From NCBI RefSeq assembly GCF_024713975.1, contig NC_091106.1, positions 9,713,001-9,777,000 of the forward strand: a stretch of DNA of 64,000 bases, given 5' to 3'. Of the stretch, positions 36,564 to 49,973 are shown piece after piece. Both the position numbers and the translations under genes were made by a program. Every line of letters starts with the position of its first letter. Position 1 is the first letter of the stretch. This DNA comes from Paralichthys olivaceus (taxonomy: Eukaryota > Chordata > Actinopteri > Pleuronectiformes > Paralichthyidae). Under the pieces are notes generated by a model. That model ran no database searches. It was not told the DNA's origin and saw only the letters and a program-made list of their open reading frames with translations.

Positions 36564-37920
36564 TCACCTCTGTTCTGTGAACTTTTCAAGTCGCAGCAAC
36601 CAGGTCCTCCAGTACTGCAGCATCAGCTCTGAGCTGAGCTGGTGAGCGTGGGCAGGCGAGCCGTCCTTGTAAGCCACTACAATGAGTCCATGATCAACCT
36701 GCAGGGAGAAGAGATCAGTGGTGTGTGAAGTTTTGAACGTGTGTAACACTGTGGCAACTTCAATCTGACTTCAACTGAGAGACACATAATCTGGACTATA
36801 ACCAGAGAAAGAAACATTATCACAGCATTTATAAAACACCTGGTATTTGTAGTTTCCATCATTGTTCAAAGCCCCAGCATATGCTGCCACTTGAATAGGG
36901 TTGTCGTATGTGTTGCTCAGGAATGGCTTGGGCTTCTCTGAAGTCTTCCAGTCAATAACACATAGAACACCTCTGCAAATAAAAAAGGCTGAGTGTGAAA
37001 CAGTGCAAAGGGTGGAAAGAGTGCACCGTACTTGCGTCTGTAAATTGACCATGAGTACCTGTAGCGGGCAACACAATCCACAATTCCCAGGTAGTCCAAG
37101 GTGTCGTGGTTTACGGTGCTTTCAATCGCTCTCACTGCACTGACGTCTTCCAGTATGTGAGAGACGCTCTCCACGTATCCCTGAACCTCAGCGGGATGCT
37201 CTGCTGTCTCCACAGGAGGTTTGTTCTTCTGTGTTGCGCCTGACGCCAGGATGTCATCCAAAGTGGAATGGAAAAGCTTGCCTTGTCTGAATAAATCTGA
37301 TTGAAAACAAATTTAGGATTGCATGAGAATCTCACTTCTGAGAACCAATATCACAAATAACGATTTGGATTCGACACACACGCTGTATGTTAAGCATACT
37401 CACTCTGAGAGTACTCTTTGAAGCCATCGTCTCCAAGCTCTTCGATCATCCTCCTCTTCCACCTCTCCAGGTAGAATCTCTGCTCTGGGGAGAGGGTCTG
37501 CTGAAGGATGCGGGTCACACTCGGTGCTGAGGACCCTCCTTGGCCCCTCTTCAACAGAATCCGAGCAGGAAGTCCTGACTCTGGCTCCTCTGTCTCTAGA
37601 GTCTTCTCAGATAGGATGAATGGATGAAGGGTCTTAGGTTCCCTCATCTCTGGTTTAGATGAGGGCGTTTGAGCTTTGACAACAGGTCCGTAGATGTGGT
37701 CGTCTTCCGCCTGGAGGGTCTCTGGGGTTTGGGAACTGACCCTGGAGGACATGACGGACTTCACCAGAGAGGAGTAGCGCTCACTGACCGCTAAACTGTA
37801 GGAGCTGCGTCTTTTAGGAGAGTTTAGGCAGCGACACGCTGAGAAGGTCCTTACAGGGAGGCAGGAGCACTGGATGAGCATGATGCCTCTGACACACACC
37901 ACGCGTTTCACAATGAACAT
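36564..37920 (-). CDS. mgme1: Mitochondrial genome maintenance exonuclease 1
   Basis: MGME1 is a mitochondrial PD-(D/E)XK exonuclease that trims single-stranded DNA flaps during mtDNA replication and degrades linear mtDNA. Exons in transcript order: 37920-37404, 37296-37059, 36972-36840, 36698-36564, giving 340 aa (human about 344). Phases 1, 2, 0 match. The N-terminus ([20 protein letters not shown]) is basic and Glu/Asp-free, as expected for mitochondrial targeting. Core motifs are [12 protein letters not shown], then VID259-W-K261-TSEKPKPFL with the D-x-K active pair, [17 protein letters not shown], and [16 protein letters not shown] more upstream in-frame GTG was not chosen. It shares a divergent promoter with snx5, as in human. 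Confidence 0.95.
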
Positions 37921-38597
37921 CCTGGCAACTTCCACACAAACAACCTAGAACAATAACTTATTGTCTACTTAGAGGCATTCAACTACACAAAACCACGGTG
38001 TTCTCGAGGCTTTACGGTATATTTTACGGTCACGTACTTGCCCCAACATGTTCCAAAGTTACCGCTCCGCTCATACACAACTGTTTCCACACGACGCGGC
38101 TTTGCAGTTGCACAAACGTCCGCGTATGGGAATTGAAGTTCCGATTGTGTTTTTCATGGATGCTTTTGTGATAATAAAAAACTACGTTACCCGTAAGGCA
38201 CGGTGCATCATCGATATTCATCCGTGTAGCCATCTGCTCGGCAGCGGTACCAATGCTTCACTCCCTTTTTTTGTTCCGCTCCATGTTTTCACTTACGACA
38301 AACAACAGGTTACACTGATGTTTAAAAAAGAGCGCATCAGAAACCAAATGCGATGAAAACTCGTGCACAAATTCAACATGTCCGATTGGGTTAAACACCA
38401 ATCGTAGCTTCCGTATATTTGACACCGTCCAATCAAATTCTCTGTAAGGCGGGGTTTATCTTTCATCACCAGGAAGTGGGCGAAGAAAACGGTTTGACAG
38501 CTCGTCAGTGAGCGGAGGGAGGGAGGGCTTCCTGCCTGTAGTTTTGTTATTCGGGTGGTTGGCCTGTTTTTGCCATTCCGTCAATTTCAGTCTCACC
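37921..38597. promoter_or_regulatory. Bidirectional promoter mgme1 / snx5
   Basis: Only 677 bases separate the two start codons. Three CCAAT boxes (reverse at 38385-38389, forward at 38398-38402 and 38429-38433), a GC box GGCGGGG (38448-38454) and an ETS-like AGGAAGTG (about 38471) cluster on the snx5 side. No TATA box is seen. This TATA-less, CCAAT/GC-rich arrangement is typical of divergent housekeeping promoters. Confidence 0.7.
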
Positions 38598-41500
38598 ATG
38601 ACATCCTCTTTAGACGAAAACAACAAGGAAAAGGTGAGGCAAAAGGCTCCTGGCACGTGAGCTCCATGAAAACTCAGCCCCGCTAGCGTGAAACTTGCTT
38701 TGTGGCAACTTAATGCCGCTAACTTTTCCTGCCCACATAACGCTAGCCTGCTGCTAAAGCTAGCTATCGTGCCATCGGTAAAGCTAACGTGATGTTTGTT
38801 AAACCCACACGAGAAAAGTCAGTTTGCATGTGGGCTGAGAAAACTCTTGTTCGTTAATGTTCACTAACTTAGTCAACTTGTTAAAACTAGCCTCGCTTTA
38901 CGCTAATTGCTCATAGCTACACTTGATACAGCTAAAATGACTAGCATTCTGACAAGTGTCAAAATACACTACGATATATCTGTACTCTGACCTACTTTGA
39001 ATGTAGCTGCTTCTGTCTCTGAGACCTTCTGTCTGACGGGCTCATTACACTGGCAGCTGGATGTATGATCTGATCTCTAACCAGCATGACAGTAAATAGA
39101 CGAGTCCGTTTATTCTCGATCTCGTAGTATAACAGATCAACAAGGGTGTGGAGCTAACTGTTAAACCAAAGGACTGGATGCTCTGTTTACTGTTGGATCC
39201 AAATCGTATCAAGCACCACAGATCTACACCCTAGGATGATTTGCATTGCTATAGTTTTGTAGACTTCTTTGCATGTTTGGTTGTATAGAGGAGCTCTTCG
39301 GATTGACTGTGAGTTGTTCAGATTGAGACTGTTCCTGACTTTGAGATGTTTCCTCTTGTATTCTCTAAATTCGAACCCCAGTTTGACCTCATTGCGAAGT
39401 TACAGCCAGACTTGATGGGCATTGGACTGGATTTAGGATGGTAGCTTTGGGCTGTCAGCACGGTAGATGTTAACAGCACATTCCTCTGACCTGTTATTGT
39501 CAAGCTTGGGAGGACTCCACTCACTGAGGATCTGTATTGTTGCCTTACTGACTAAGACTTTTCTGATACTGTTAAATGTGCGAAACATGAATGCTGAACC
39601 ATAATTATAATTATTAGTATTATTTAACCAACATTCAAAGTGCAACCATTCCAAGATGTGACAAGTGACTCTGCTATTTTAAAGTCCTACTTTTTATGTG
39701 GACCTTTTATGAGACCTGTTGGATATTTCTTGAAAAATAACATTAAAAACAACAAAGATATATTTTTGTATATTATAGGCCTATATGTTTTCCAGTCAGC
39801 TAAATTTTTTGGATATCTGTGCTGTATTCTCTTTCCTTAGATGCGCTCTGTTTCTGTGGATCTAAACAACGATGCTTCTCTACTCATTGACATTCCTGAT
39901 GCACTCTGTGAAAGGGACAAAGTCAAGTTTACTGTCCATACAAAGGTAGAAAACAGTTTGTACTCTAACAAAAACCTTACTCCTAATTTTAAGCATATTC
40001 TGTGATAGTATTTTTTAATTCAGTTTTCCTTTAACATATTTCATTAATGTAACTTTGTTCCCAGACCACACTGAGCTCTTTCCAGAAGCCAGACTTCTCT
40101 GTCCCCAGGCAGCATGAAGACTTCATCTGGCTACATGACACTCTGGTTGAGACAGAGGACTACGCTGGCCTGATAGTGAGTTGGATGACTTGCGCATGTG
40201 ATTCACACACACAGACATAGACAGACAACGTAATATCACAATTCTCTTTGAGCTCTATGTACAAAACAAAGAAAGGATAGTTAACATATATGTTTGGTTT
40301 GTTGTTATTTATATATCAATTTTAAAAGAATCAAGCAGCTATTTTCCCAAACGTTCATGAGTATGTTACAAATAAGACCATTTATCCTGTTGAAAATAAA
40401 TGAAATAAAGTAAATTGTTTCCTGCTTTATCTGCCATAGATTCCTCCAGCGCCCCCAAAGCCTGACTTTGAGAGCCCAAGAGAGAAAATGCACAAACTGG
40501 GGGAAGGTGAAGCCACTATGACCAAAGAAGAGTACGCTAAAATGAAGCAGGAGCTGGAGGCGTGAGTGTGACTCTCAGTCAAAACATAGATATATTGTAT
40601 TGTATGTGTCCTTAAGGCAGCGTCATGTCCTTTCCAAAGCTCTTTTATTTGTGTAATCTGTGGTGTTTGTTTTTTTTCTGTTCAGTGAATACCTGGCTGT
40701 GTTCAAGAAGACTGTCCAAGTGCACGAAATCTTCCTGCAGCGATTGTCCTCTCACCCCATTTTAAACAAAGACAGAAACTTCCAGATTTTCTTAGAGTAT
40801 GACCAGGATGTGAGTTCCTCATAATGCTGACTTCCTTTTCCAAATTGTCTGTTGGAAAGAGAGGAAGTAAGAGTGTACTGGACACTTGTGACACATGGCT
40901 TACATCCTGCTGTGATCAGCAGTTATGCTTATCTGTGTAGTCTTTGTCAGTAGCAGTGGCGTTTGTTTACAGAACTAGCTTTATATATTTAGGTAGCAGT
41001 TTAATGAAAGAGCCCTGGCTACATGTACGTGTGGATTACAATGAACTATTGTTACAAGCAAAAAGGTTATTTCAGATCTTACTTAGTTCCATTACACAAC
41101 AAATTTCTCTTCAACAAATTAGTCATACTCCTCATAGAGATTTGATATTTTATCTTTCTTAATTCTGTCATTTTAGCTGAGTGTGAGAAGGAAGAATGCC
41201 AAGGAAATGTTTGGAGGATTCTTTAAAAACATGGTGAAGTCAGCTGATGAGGTCCTTATCTCAGGAGTGAAGGTGGGGCTTCTGCATGATCTGCTTACAG
41301 TGTATACGACGGCCTTACAGATTCAGGGTTGGCACCACTTCCCCACTGACCTTAGTTTGTTTGTCTCCTACACAGGAAGTCGATGACTTTTTTGAGCAGG
41401 AGAAGACATTTCTTCTGGACTACTACAGCAAGATAAAAGATTCTACTGCCAAAGCAGAGAAAATGACCCGCGCGCACAAAAGTATTAGATAAATATTAAC

Positions 41501-44365
41501 TGGAACGGGATCTGTGCTGCAATTCATTTATTTCTATTTGGAATTTAGTTTTTTGTAGTTTTGATAGATGATTTCTGTCATTTCAGATATTGCGGATGAT
41601 TATATTCACATCTCTTCCACTCTGAACAGTCTCTCGGCTGATGATAGTACAGCAAATAAGAAGTGAGTGTCATATCGTTTTCATGTTGAGTTGCGATGTA
41701 AATGTCATGCTATATGTATTGACATGTTTATCAAACATGCAATTAAAGTGTTTCACTGTTTCACTTATTTTATCAGACACCTGGAGAAATTGTCAGATCT
41801 GTTTGAGAAACTCAGAGTAAGTTGAACCTCATGTCTCAACAAACTGAGAAAAAATATTTGTCGTGATGTATTAGTACACTGTGGTTGCTACTGTGTGACT
41901 TTGACTCTGAATGCAGAAAGTGGAGGGAAGAGTTGCATCTGACCAGGAGCTGAAACTGACCGAGCTGCTAAGATACTACATGAGAGACATTCAGGCTGCT
42001 AAGGTGAGACGTGTTTATCGTGTGCTTTCATACAAGGTGCACAGATTACAATGGTGTCTAGGCGTGATGCACATCGCGAGCAGGCAACGCCAACATGCAG
42101 TAACAAATGCTCTGCTACTTACAACAAGTAAAGTTGAACAGTTGAAAAGAGAGAAAATAATCTGCATTTCAAGCCAGGCATTTTAAATTATATTAGAAAT
42201 TTTAATTTTTATTGTTATATTCAGCTCAAGGACCAAATTATTATCTATTCTAATTTGGAAAAAGGCATTTAAGGAGCAATATGTAACCCTCGCACATAAA
42301 ACAGAATTGCTTGTATTATCTGGATTATTATTATTATTATTTTGTAAAAATAAAATCTGTCCTTAGCAAACATGGAATTAGATGTTAATTTACTGGATTT
42401 TTTTTTTTGCTCAATTGATTGTTATATATTTTGAATTTGCTTAAAGTGTTATGTTCATCTGTGTGGATGTCTGTTAGGACCTTTTATACAGGCGAGCCCG
42501 GGCGTTAGCTGACTACGAGAACTCTAACAAGGCTTTAGATAAAGCTCGACTGAAAAGCAAGGACATTCCCCAGGCAGAGGAGCACCAGCAGCAGTGCCTG
42601 CAGAAATTTGACAAGCTTTCAGATTCTGGGAAGAAAGGTTTGTGGATCCATGTCTGATAAATTCAGACTGATTTTTGTACTTGTGTAGAAGATGGTATGC
42701 GCTATGTGAGCCTTTAAACTGCTCAATGTCTTCCTCCTAGAGCTCACTGGTTTCAAGGGAAGGCGTGTTGTGGCCTTCAGGAAGAACCTCATAGAGATGG
42801 CTGAGCTCGAAATAAAACATGCCAAGGTGAGAAGCATAAAACACCCCTTAAATACATGTCTACTTTGTTATATAGTCTGACTCATGAGAATACTTTCCAT
42901 CCCTTCCAATGGGAACATGCACTCACCAAGCACTTAATTGGGAACACAGTATTTGCTCTCAAAAACAGCTTCAGTTCTTGTCTGAGACAACTTTTTCTTT
43001 TGGACATGGTGCAGAAAACTCTGACCATAAGGGGATGCACTTAGTCAACAATACTCAGAGAGGCTCTGGCTTACAAATAATGATTGATTGGTATTTAATG
43101 TTTGCCAAAAATCATTCCTAATGCCATCACACCACCACCAGCAGCCTGACCTGTGGGCATAAGGCAGGTTGGATCATGATGGAATGGATTCCTGATCTTG
43201 ATGTCAAATTCAGACCCTACCATCTACAGCCTCAGCAGGAATCCAGATTCATCAGACTGGGCTTTGTTTGTGCTGTCTTGGTGAGCCTCTGCCCACTGTA
43301 ACCTCAGGTTTCACTTCTTGCCTGACAAGAGTGGAACTCGACACATCATCTGCCGTTGTAGCCCACTCATCTGCACGTTATACATTCTAAAATGCTTTTC
43401 TTCTCACCTCACTTAAGATTGCTTATCTGAGAAACTAAAGCCTTTGAGTCAGCTTCAACCAGCCTGCCAATTTTCCTCTTATTTTCCTATCTTATCTAAA
43501 AGGAGTTTCCCTCTGTAGTGCTGGTGCTTACTGAACGTTTTTTGTTTTGTTTCGAACACAATTCTGAGCAAAACTCAACAAGCAGTTATGGGTGAAAATC
43601 TCAGGAGAACAACATTTAAATAATGTGAAAGACACAGCAGCCTGTCTGGCACCAACAATCGCTGAGATCACAGTTTGTTGTGAACACTATCTGAAGCTCC
43701 TGACCTGTATCAGCTTGATTTCATGCATTGCACTGCTGCCTATGTTTGGCTGATTGAATAATTACAAGTAGCAAGTGTTCCTAGTACATCTTGGGGAATA
43801 TATATAGCATTTTAGAACTGTGCTGGTGTTTACATGCTACAGCATCACTTTGTTATCAGAACAATCCATCTGGCATATTCAGGTGTCACAAAATTCAGAT
43901 AAGGATCTTTAAGGTTTCCATACGTAACATATATTGTTTACACGTGCAAACACAAGATAATAAAAAGCTCATTATAACAACTTTTTTCAAATGAGGAGAG
44001 AGAGAAAACTAGATTAAAAGCAGATACAATTCTGGTTCAACGGTCCCCTTATGAAGCCACATTTCAATGCACTAGATCTAGATTTTTATTTGGGGCTGCA
44101 CCAAATTACACACGCACTCATAAATATCAGCAGCCTAAATATGTCTTAAAGATCCATGAAATGTCCTCAGAGAAATCAATGAAAATGTGGGAAAACGCTC
44201 ACAATCTTAAAGAAAGTGGAAAAGTATTTCTGGATCTGCTCCCTGACCCGGGTCTGCAACAAAATTGAATGGATACTTTCTTGAAAACTTACCTGTTTAC
44301 TCTTGTCTCCACAGAACAATGTGACTCTATTGCAGGGATGCATTGACCTGCTCAAGAGCAACTGA
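38598..44365 (+). CDS. snx5: Sorting nexin-5
   Basis: SNX5 is a PX-BAR protein that pairs with SNX1/SNX2 in the ESCPE-1 coat for endosome-to-Golgi and recycling transport. Exons: 38598-38633, 39841-39945, 40065-40175, 40440-40561, 40686-40809, 41177-41272, 41376-41481, 41587-41662, 41777-41816, 41917-42003, 42478-42637, 42741-42826, 44315-44365; 399 aa, all phases consistent (human 404). The PX domain (about 20-165) runs from [19 protein letters not shown] through [20 protein letters not shown] to LEYDQD. The BAR part (about 195-399) includes [39 protein letters not shown] and ends [19 protein letters not shown]5 rather than SNX6 by overall match and by linkage to mgme1. Intron 12 carries a Tc1/mariner relic. 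Confidence 0.96.
38634..39840 (+). other. snx5 intron 1
   Basis: A 1.2-kb first intron starting in the GC-richer promoter zone with several GCTAGC/GCTAAC-like motifs. No gene or named repeat seen. Confidence 0.6.
42915..43790 (-). mobile_element. Degraded Tc1/mariner-like element in snx5 intron 12
   Basis: The left edge (CACTCACCAAGCACTTAATT) resembles the terminal repeat of a widespread vertebrate Tc1-like element. The interior, read on the minus strand, keeps its order: the CAGACAGGCTGCTG piece, a GATGAATCTGGATTCCTGCT transposase segment (from DESRFLL), GTAGATGGTAGGGTCTGAAT, and a GGCTGCTGGTGGTGGTGTGA stretch (from GGGGV). The right side keeps TGCATTGCACTGCTGCC and TTGGCTGATTGAATAATTA. Frameshifts, stops and deletions mean no transposase is encoded. 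Recognition rests on memory of the family, not a search. Confidence 0.75.
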
Positions 44366-45600
44366 CACGTTTTCAAGTGGTCCTGTCCATAACATTACCA
44401 GTATAACCAGGTGTCCCCGGGGCCCCTGCATGGACATGAATCCAAGACCTTTCTCTGCCCACACCCAGGGGTCTGATGCCACTTTAAAGCCCTGCACGAG
44501 ATGCTCAAGTGTCTCGTAAGACGAATGTCTCCATGTTTACAGAGTCCCTGTCCTCTGGTCTGTGGTCCATCCTTTTCCATTATTTATGGAAGTCAAACTC
44601 AATGTAATGCCTTTAGAGAATGAGGCTGCCACCATTAAGGTCTTCCCTATTTTTGCAGCACTACAAGACATGAATTCTGTTTGTTTTTTTTGGTAATTTC
44701 TCAATTTATCCTTTTTACATTATGCACATAGTGTAAATTTTGCCTTTTTCATCACGTTTCTGCCTCCATGAATTTGAATTCTAACCTCCTCCCTCGTGTA
44801 AATACCTTTTTGCAAAAAGGCTTAGAGAATGTCTTTTGCATAGCCATAACCTACATTTTACGGCTCATATGCTTAATCTTTTGGGGGCTTTTTGTTTGCT
44901 AATGGAACAGTTTGACTGATGCAAAACTAGTGCCTGGAAAAAACTATCCTCATTCTCTGCATTCCTGGCCTCTGAGATTAGAGTGTATTCAAACCACCCC
45001 GTTAGAAGACAAGACTGATCATCAAGTATTCAAAAATAGCTGCACTTCACCTCAGGAATGGACTGTTGGTTTCGTCCCCATTTGTAAGAAGTGGCGTCAG
45101 ATCCCACAGTTATCAAAGACACACATGGATGAATCATAGAGACCGGTAGAAGAATAAGTCAAACAATAGGCTATTTAAGCATTAGCATTTTCATCCCAGC
45201 ACATTTGCACAGGGCACCCACAATACCCCTGTACCACATGTATAATGTCCTCAGCTGCTTCTTTACCCTGGCCAACTATTAATTATTGTTCCTTTTCTTT
45301 ATTTTTCCCCAAATCGTTAATTACAGGCTCTCATGTATTGGACCTGATATATTTTACCAGATCTTCAAAGCAGTTGGTTTATTTCAAACTGAAAAAGATG
45401 CACTAAAAAAAAAAATAAGATACTTTACAAACGTGACCAGGCTCAGTGGAGAGTTAAAATACATTATAGTTTTATATGAAAATGAATGTATTTCTAATGG
45501 GTTCCATCTGTGCGAAGACCTTTACATGATGCTTTTCCTACAGAACAGCATTTTATAAATTTGTAATAATTGCATTAAATAAATCTTGTTTTTCCCAAGT
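44366..45600 (+). other. snx5 3' UTR with polyadenylation signal
   Basis: A long 3' UTR of about 1.2 kb ending at ATTAAATAAA (AATAAA at 45578-45583) is the simplest reading. Earlier signals cannot be excluded. No open frame of note. Confidence 0.5.
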
Positions 45601-48600
45601 TTGATCTCTTGCCGTTCTGTTTTGTTACGTGGGATAACCTTTTTTTCTTAATTTATACTCTTATGACAAACAAGTTTGTATTTGAGCGACCCATCATACC
45701 ACTAGGTGGCAGAATCCATCTTTCCACTAACTATATTCAGTTTCCACCAGGCTTCAGTGTGTGGGCCCATGAATTTAAACACAGCTGTACACATGTTTGT
45801 GTTAAATCCATTGACCACAGTACATCCTGGGATGGGACATTGAGCAGCATTAGGTAAGCTTTTAGGAAATGCCAGAGCGCTCATGGGAATCAGCACCGCA
45901 CAACCGAAATGCACATTTCATGTCTTACTCTGACCAGCGCTAACCAACACGACCCAAACAAATGATCTGCTGTAAAACATTACAGTGCATGCAAAATTCA
46001 TCCGACACTTTCTGCTCATGGTAGCATTATACTCACTCATTCTTATCTATAATATGTATACAAAGACCATATACCAACAGTTATACAATTCCACACATAC
46101 AATAGAGAAAGGAACCTGAATGAGACATGGAGAGAGAAAGTTGAATTGTATTTGTCCATGATGGATCTGTCACTAGTCGCGCAGACAGTGTTCAGATTGG
46201 TTGATTCATTGATTTAAGGCTGTGGTAGATTTCTGTGAAGATTGTCAGTCCACAGGTCGTAGTTCTCCAAATAGAGCTGAATCGAGGGACTTGATTGCAG
46301 ATACTAAAGATGTTTCACCTTGAATCCAAGAGGTGTCCTCAGTAATTCTGCAGCTGAACACTTATGAAGAGGAATGTATAGTGAAAGACTCAGAGTTTAG
46401 CCTGAAGCTTCAGTTTGAGAGTGGCATGATTTTCAGGGAATTTACTAATAGAGTACGTGCTTGACTGTCCGAAACACTAATCCGATCAGTATCTGTGTGA
46501 AACATAAATGTCCGTCACAAATTCATTCTTTTGTGCAGCTGATGTTACAGTGATAAAGAGGTCCTTTAAAGTTTTTGCTCTAATCTCAGAAACTTCTGAG
46601 GCAATGATATTCTGTGTGTAATTTGTCTGCAGCAACAAATCTGCTGGCTTCAAAGAATCACTTTGCTGAATTTATGAATATTCTTATCTCCTCATCTCCT
46701 CTAAGGCACACTCAGATATTACAGGCTTTAAATGCATTTGTGAGGTTTATTTCACATTTGGGAACTTTTAAAGGCGTTATCACTGATTGGTCATAAACCC
46801 TTGCCTTTATGATAATATCATGTCAAAATCCTCCATCAAACACTCATCAGTCATCGTACTTTCCTCTTCTGCTGTGTCATGTCATGAAATAAAAGGTGTT
46901 TTTTTGAGTATGAGACCACTTTGGTCATGGACAGGCGAACTGCAAAGAGTCTTATTTCTGCTGACTGACCCTGAACACCTGCGTAATGTCCCACAGCTCT
47001 ATCACTGTTCAGCTGAAACATCATGATAAGTGCAGTCAGTACCATAAAGCATGAAGGCTGTCTCAAACAGAAACTGTGTCCTCTGCAGGGACTCGATATT
47101 GAAAAGTGCACCTGCACTTTGGCGAAACTGAACTGTCACCTCTTCCTTAGTGAAACAGAGCAGGAGGCTATTTTCTGGTGCTCATTATATGAGGTTTGCA
47201 CTGCCATTTTTCCTCCCCTTGTTATCTTTTGCTTCCACCTTCTGAGTTGAAAGAGCAACATGCCGGTTTTAGAGGTCAGGGTATTATGTTGAAACTTGAT
47301 GGATACTTATATTTACTTATACTTATGTCACTACAGTGACTGCTGGAGTGGTTTTTGTGTGAGAATTTTGCTTCTGCATTTGAAAACGATGAATTGGGAG
47401 CCCGGCCAAATTAGATAATGTTTTATATTGCTAAATATGTATCCTAATGCTAGTTTTGAAAGTAAAGAGGCTGAAAATGTATATGCATAAACATACTGCA
47501 TAACACAGTCACCAAGGCCATGGGCTAATACAGCATATACCTCCAGCGCCTGATTAGAGGCTGACAGTTTCTTACAACATTGTTTTTCTTTGGTGTGAAA
47601 TGTTGCAGATTGCAGGTTCAAATTTAAGAGCCAATAAATGTCACGTACATTCTTTGTACATAGCAATCAAGCTCACTCAAATGGGCTCATATATTTACTC
47701 AACATAATACTGAGGGATTCACTAATTTTTTCTGGAATATCCTTGATTTTCACAGCGTCATTGCCAAATATTGTCAAATATGACATTCTGCTGTTCTCAA
47801 AAGGTTTTGTAAGTTGCTTTAGCCAAACCTTTTCCAGGTCATTGTGACTTGTCCTGCTTAGTTGTTTTCTCTGGTGCACACAATGCAAATACAAAATGTC
47901 ATCTCAAATTCTGAGTCATACACAGACCATCAAGAGTATTATATCTCATCCCACAACAGAATTACTTCAAATTGAATCACCATTACTTTACAGTGTTTTA
48001 TCCTGTGTCATGTCAGTAAAAGGCAAATTATCATCTTGATTGCCACACTGTACAAATATTAGCAAAAGAGTGAGCAGCAGCTGAGCACAGTCAGTGTGAG
48101 AAAACAGAGGGTAAATGTCACATGTCAGTGCAGGTACGAGAGAAGTCAAAATCACCCACTGTGGTTTATGTGCAAAAGGTGAAAACACTCCAGCCATTTT
48201 AGCAGAATGTGGTTTGGTCTGTCAGTCACTTGGTAGAGCAGTGCACATTGGAAAGCACACTCTGCTAATCGTCCTGTCGATGAGGCATAGTTGTATGTAT
48301 TAGAAAGACATGTTGAAAAATACATTTTTATTGTTTAAGCTGATGGAAATAAGGAGTTATAAGTATTTAAAACTATTATTGTGTGTTTTTGTATACAGGA
48401 ACATCTGTGACAATAGCAACAAGGCTTGAGGAAAGCTTGTGCAAAGAATGTCTATAACTATACAGATGACTTAGCTCAGACGATAAGTGCGTCTGAGCTC
48501 CACATTTCCCAGAAAGAACTGACAGGTACTCATTGTGCTACTTAATTGCATTAATAGAATTTCATTATTATTCCCCTGTGATACTTTGTTGGGCGTTAAG

Positions 48601-49649
48601 ATAAAGGAAGGTGTGGTTAACAAGCTTTACAAGAAGTACTGTCAGGGCTTCACACGTCACTGACAATGCTAACAATCATATCCTGCAGCTTGACGTTTCA
48701 GGTGTGGCATATGATGACAAGTTCTGGAAGAGCTGTTGACTTGCTTGGAACGCCATTATTTGAGTGTGCAATGATGCTAATTATCTATAAAATGAAAGTA
48801 TATTAGCAAATACTGAATGCAATTATTGCTTTGAACAAATTACTTGGGTAAAAACAGATAACTTTGGCATCAACAGTACAGTATATTAAGGCATCATGTA
48901 TAACCAATTTAAAAAAAGACACCCTAACCTTGTCCAAACCCAAAGAGCTCTATTTTACCTTTTTGTCAAACCAGATTTAATATTTCCATTTATAGAATAG
49001 TGCAAACCATTACAATGATAGCGTGAGCTTTGCATATTTCTCCCAGTTTATTATTTTCTCCTCCATGCATTTGTTCAATGTGTTTATATTGTAACTGTGA
49101 TTGCCAATAGCTACATTAAATATATTCTTGTCATTTAATTATAATTGCTATTTGGATCACAATTTAATATGCATACAGACAGAAAGACTTTTGTGAATTT
49201 CCAGTCACTATTTTTTTGAATATCCATTCCTTTTCAATGTATTTGTTTAATGTGTTTAAATTAAATATACTGTGTACAAGCCTATTGCCTTTATAATGCA
49301 CACACATTTATCATAAGTACTATAATTATTTAATCTTAACATATTTTTTAAATGTATTTATTTTGGCATTGTGGAAACTAGCAACACACTATATGTGAAG
49401 TTATCATTGGGTACATAGAACCTGTTTGAGACAGAAAGTTTTAAACCATGTGATTTGAACGACTTCATGGTGTCTGCAAACTAAACCTCCGGTGTCACCA
49501 TGAAGAACAGTGCGGTGGAAGAAGGATCGGTGGGCCCACTGAACAGACTCTCTGCAGAGCTGCACTCCAGTAGCCGTGCTCCGCTACTTCTGTGAGACAA
49601 ACCACCTTTGTTTGAAAACTCAACACTCAAGAGAGGGTTGCTTTTTTTT
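45601..49649. other. Gene-poor interval between snx5 and rrbp1
   Basis: About 4 kb, AT-rich. No exon with family resemblance and no RNA gene was recognised. A weak, diverged direct repeat occurs at about 49070-49100 and 49225-49260 (both contain a TTTGTT(C/T)AATGTGTTTA block). Confidence 0.6.
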
Positions 49650-49973
49650 TTCGTCGACGTAGACGACTACAGCTCCCGGCGTGCTCACTTCCGGCTCCAG
49701 CGCGCTGCAGCCAATCAGAGGCTCCGTCGGTCGCTGGTCGCTATGTGGGGCACGGGGCCAGCACGTCTAGCCAGCTCGAAGTGCCACGACTTCACAGCGG
49801 AGCAGGGATTCTCCAGCGGAGCGAGAGGGAGACCAGTGCAAGAAAGACAAGGCAACTGAGCCCCACAGCTGGACCAGCAGCTCCACACACAAGTCACTTC
49901 GCCCTCAACACGCAGCTTTCTGCCCCCCCCTCTCTCTCTCTCCTTCCCGTTGAGCAGCTCCATCACCAGCGAG
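49650..49973 (+). promoter_or_regulatory. rrbp1 promoter and non-coding exon 1
   Basis: GC-rich block with an ETS-like ACTTCCGG (49687-49694) and a CCAAT box (49711-49715), but no TATA. A strong donor GAG|GTAAGTGA at 49971-49980 ends what is probably a non-coding first exon, because the coding start lies 18 bases into the next exon (acceptor ending 52207). The transcription start is inferred to be near 49740-49800. Confidence 0.6.

Noticed and set aside
41817-41916. Possible C/D-box snoRNA in snx5 intron 9 (the human gene hosts one)
   Set aside because: GTGATGT and CTGA motifs are present but spacing and terminal stem are not; other snx5 introns also gave no convincing box pair.
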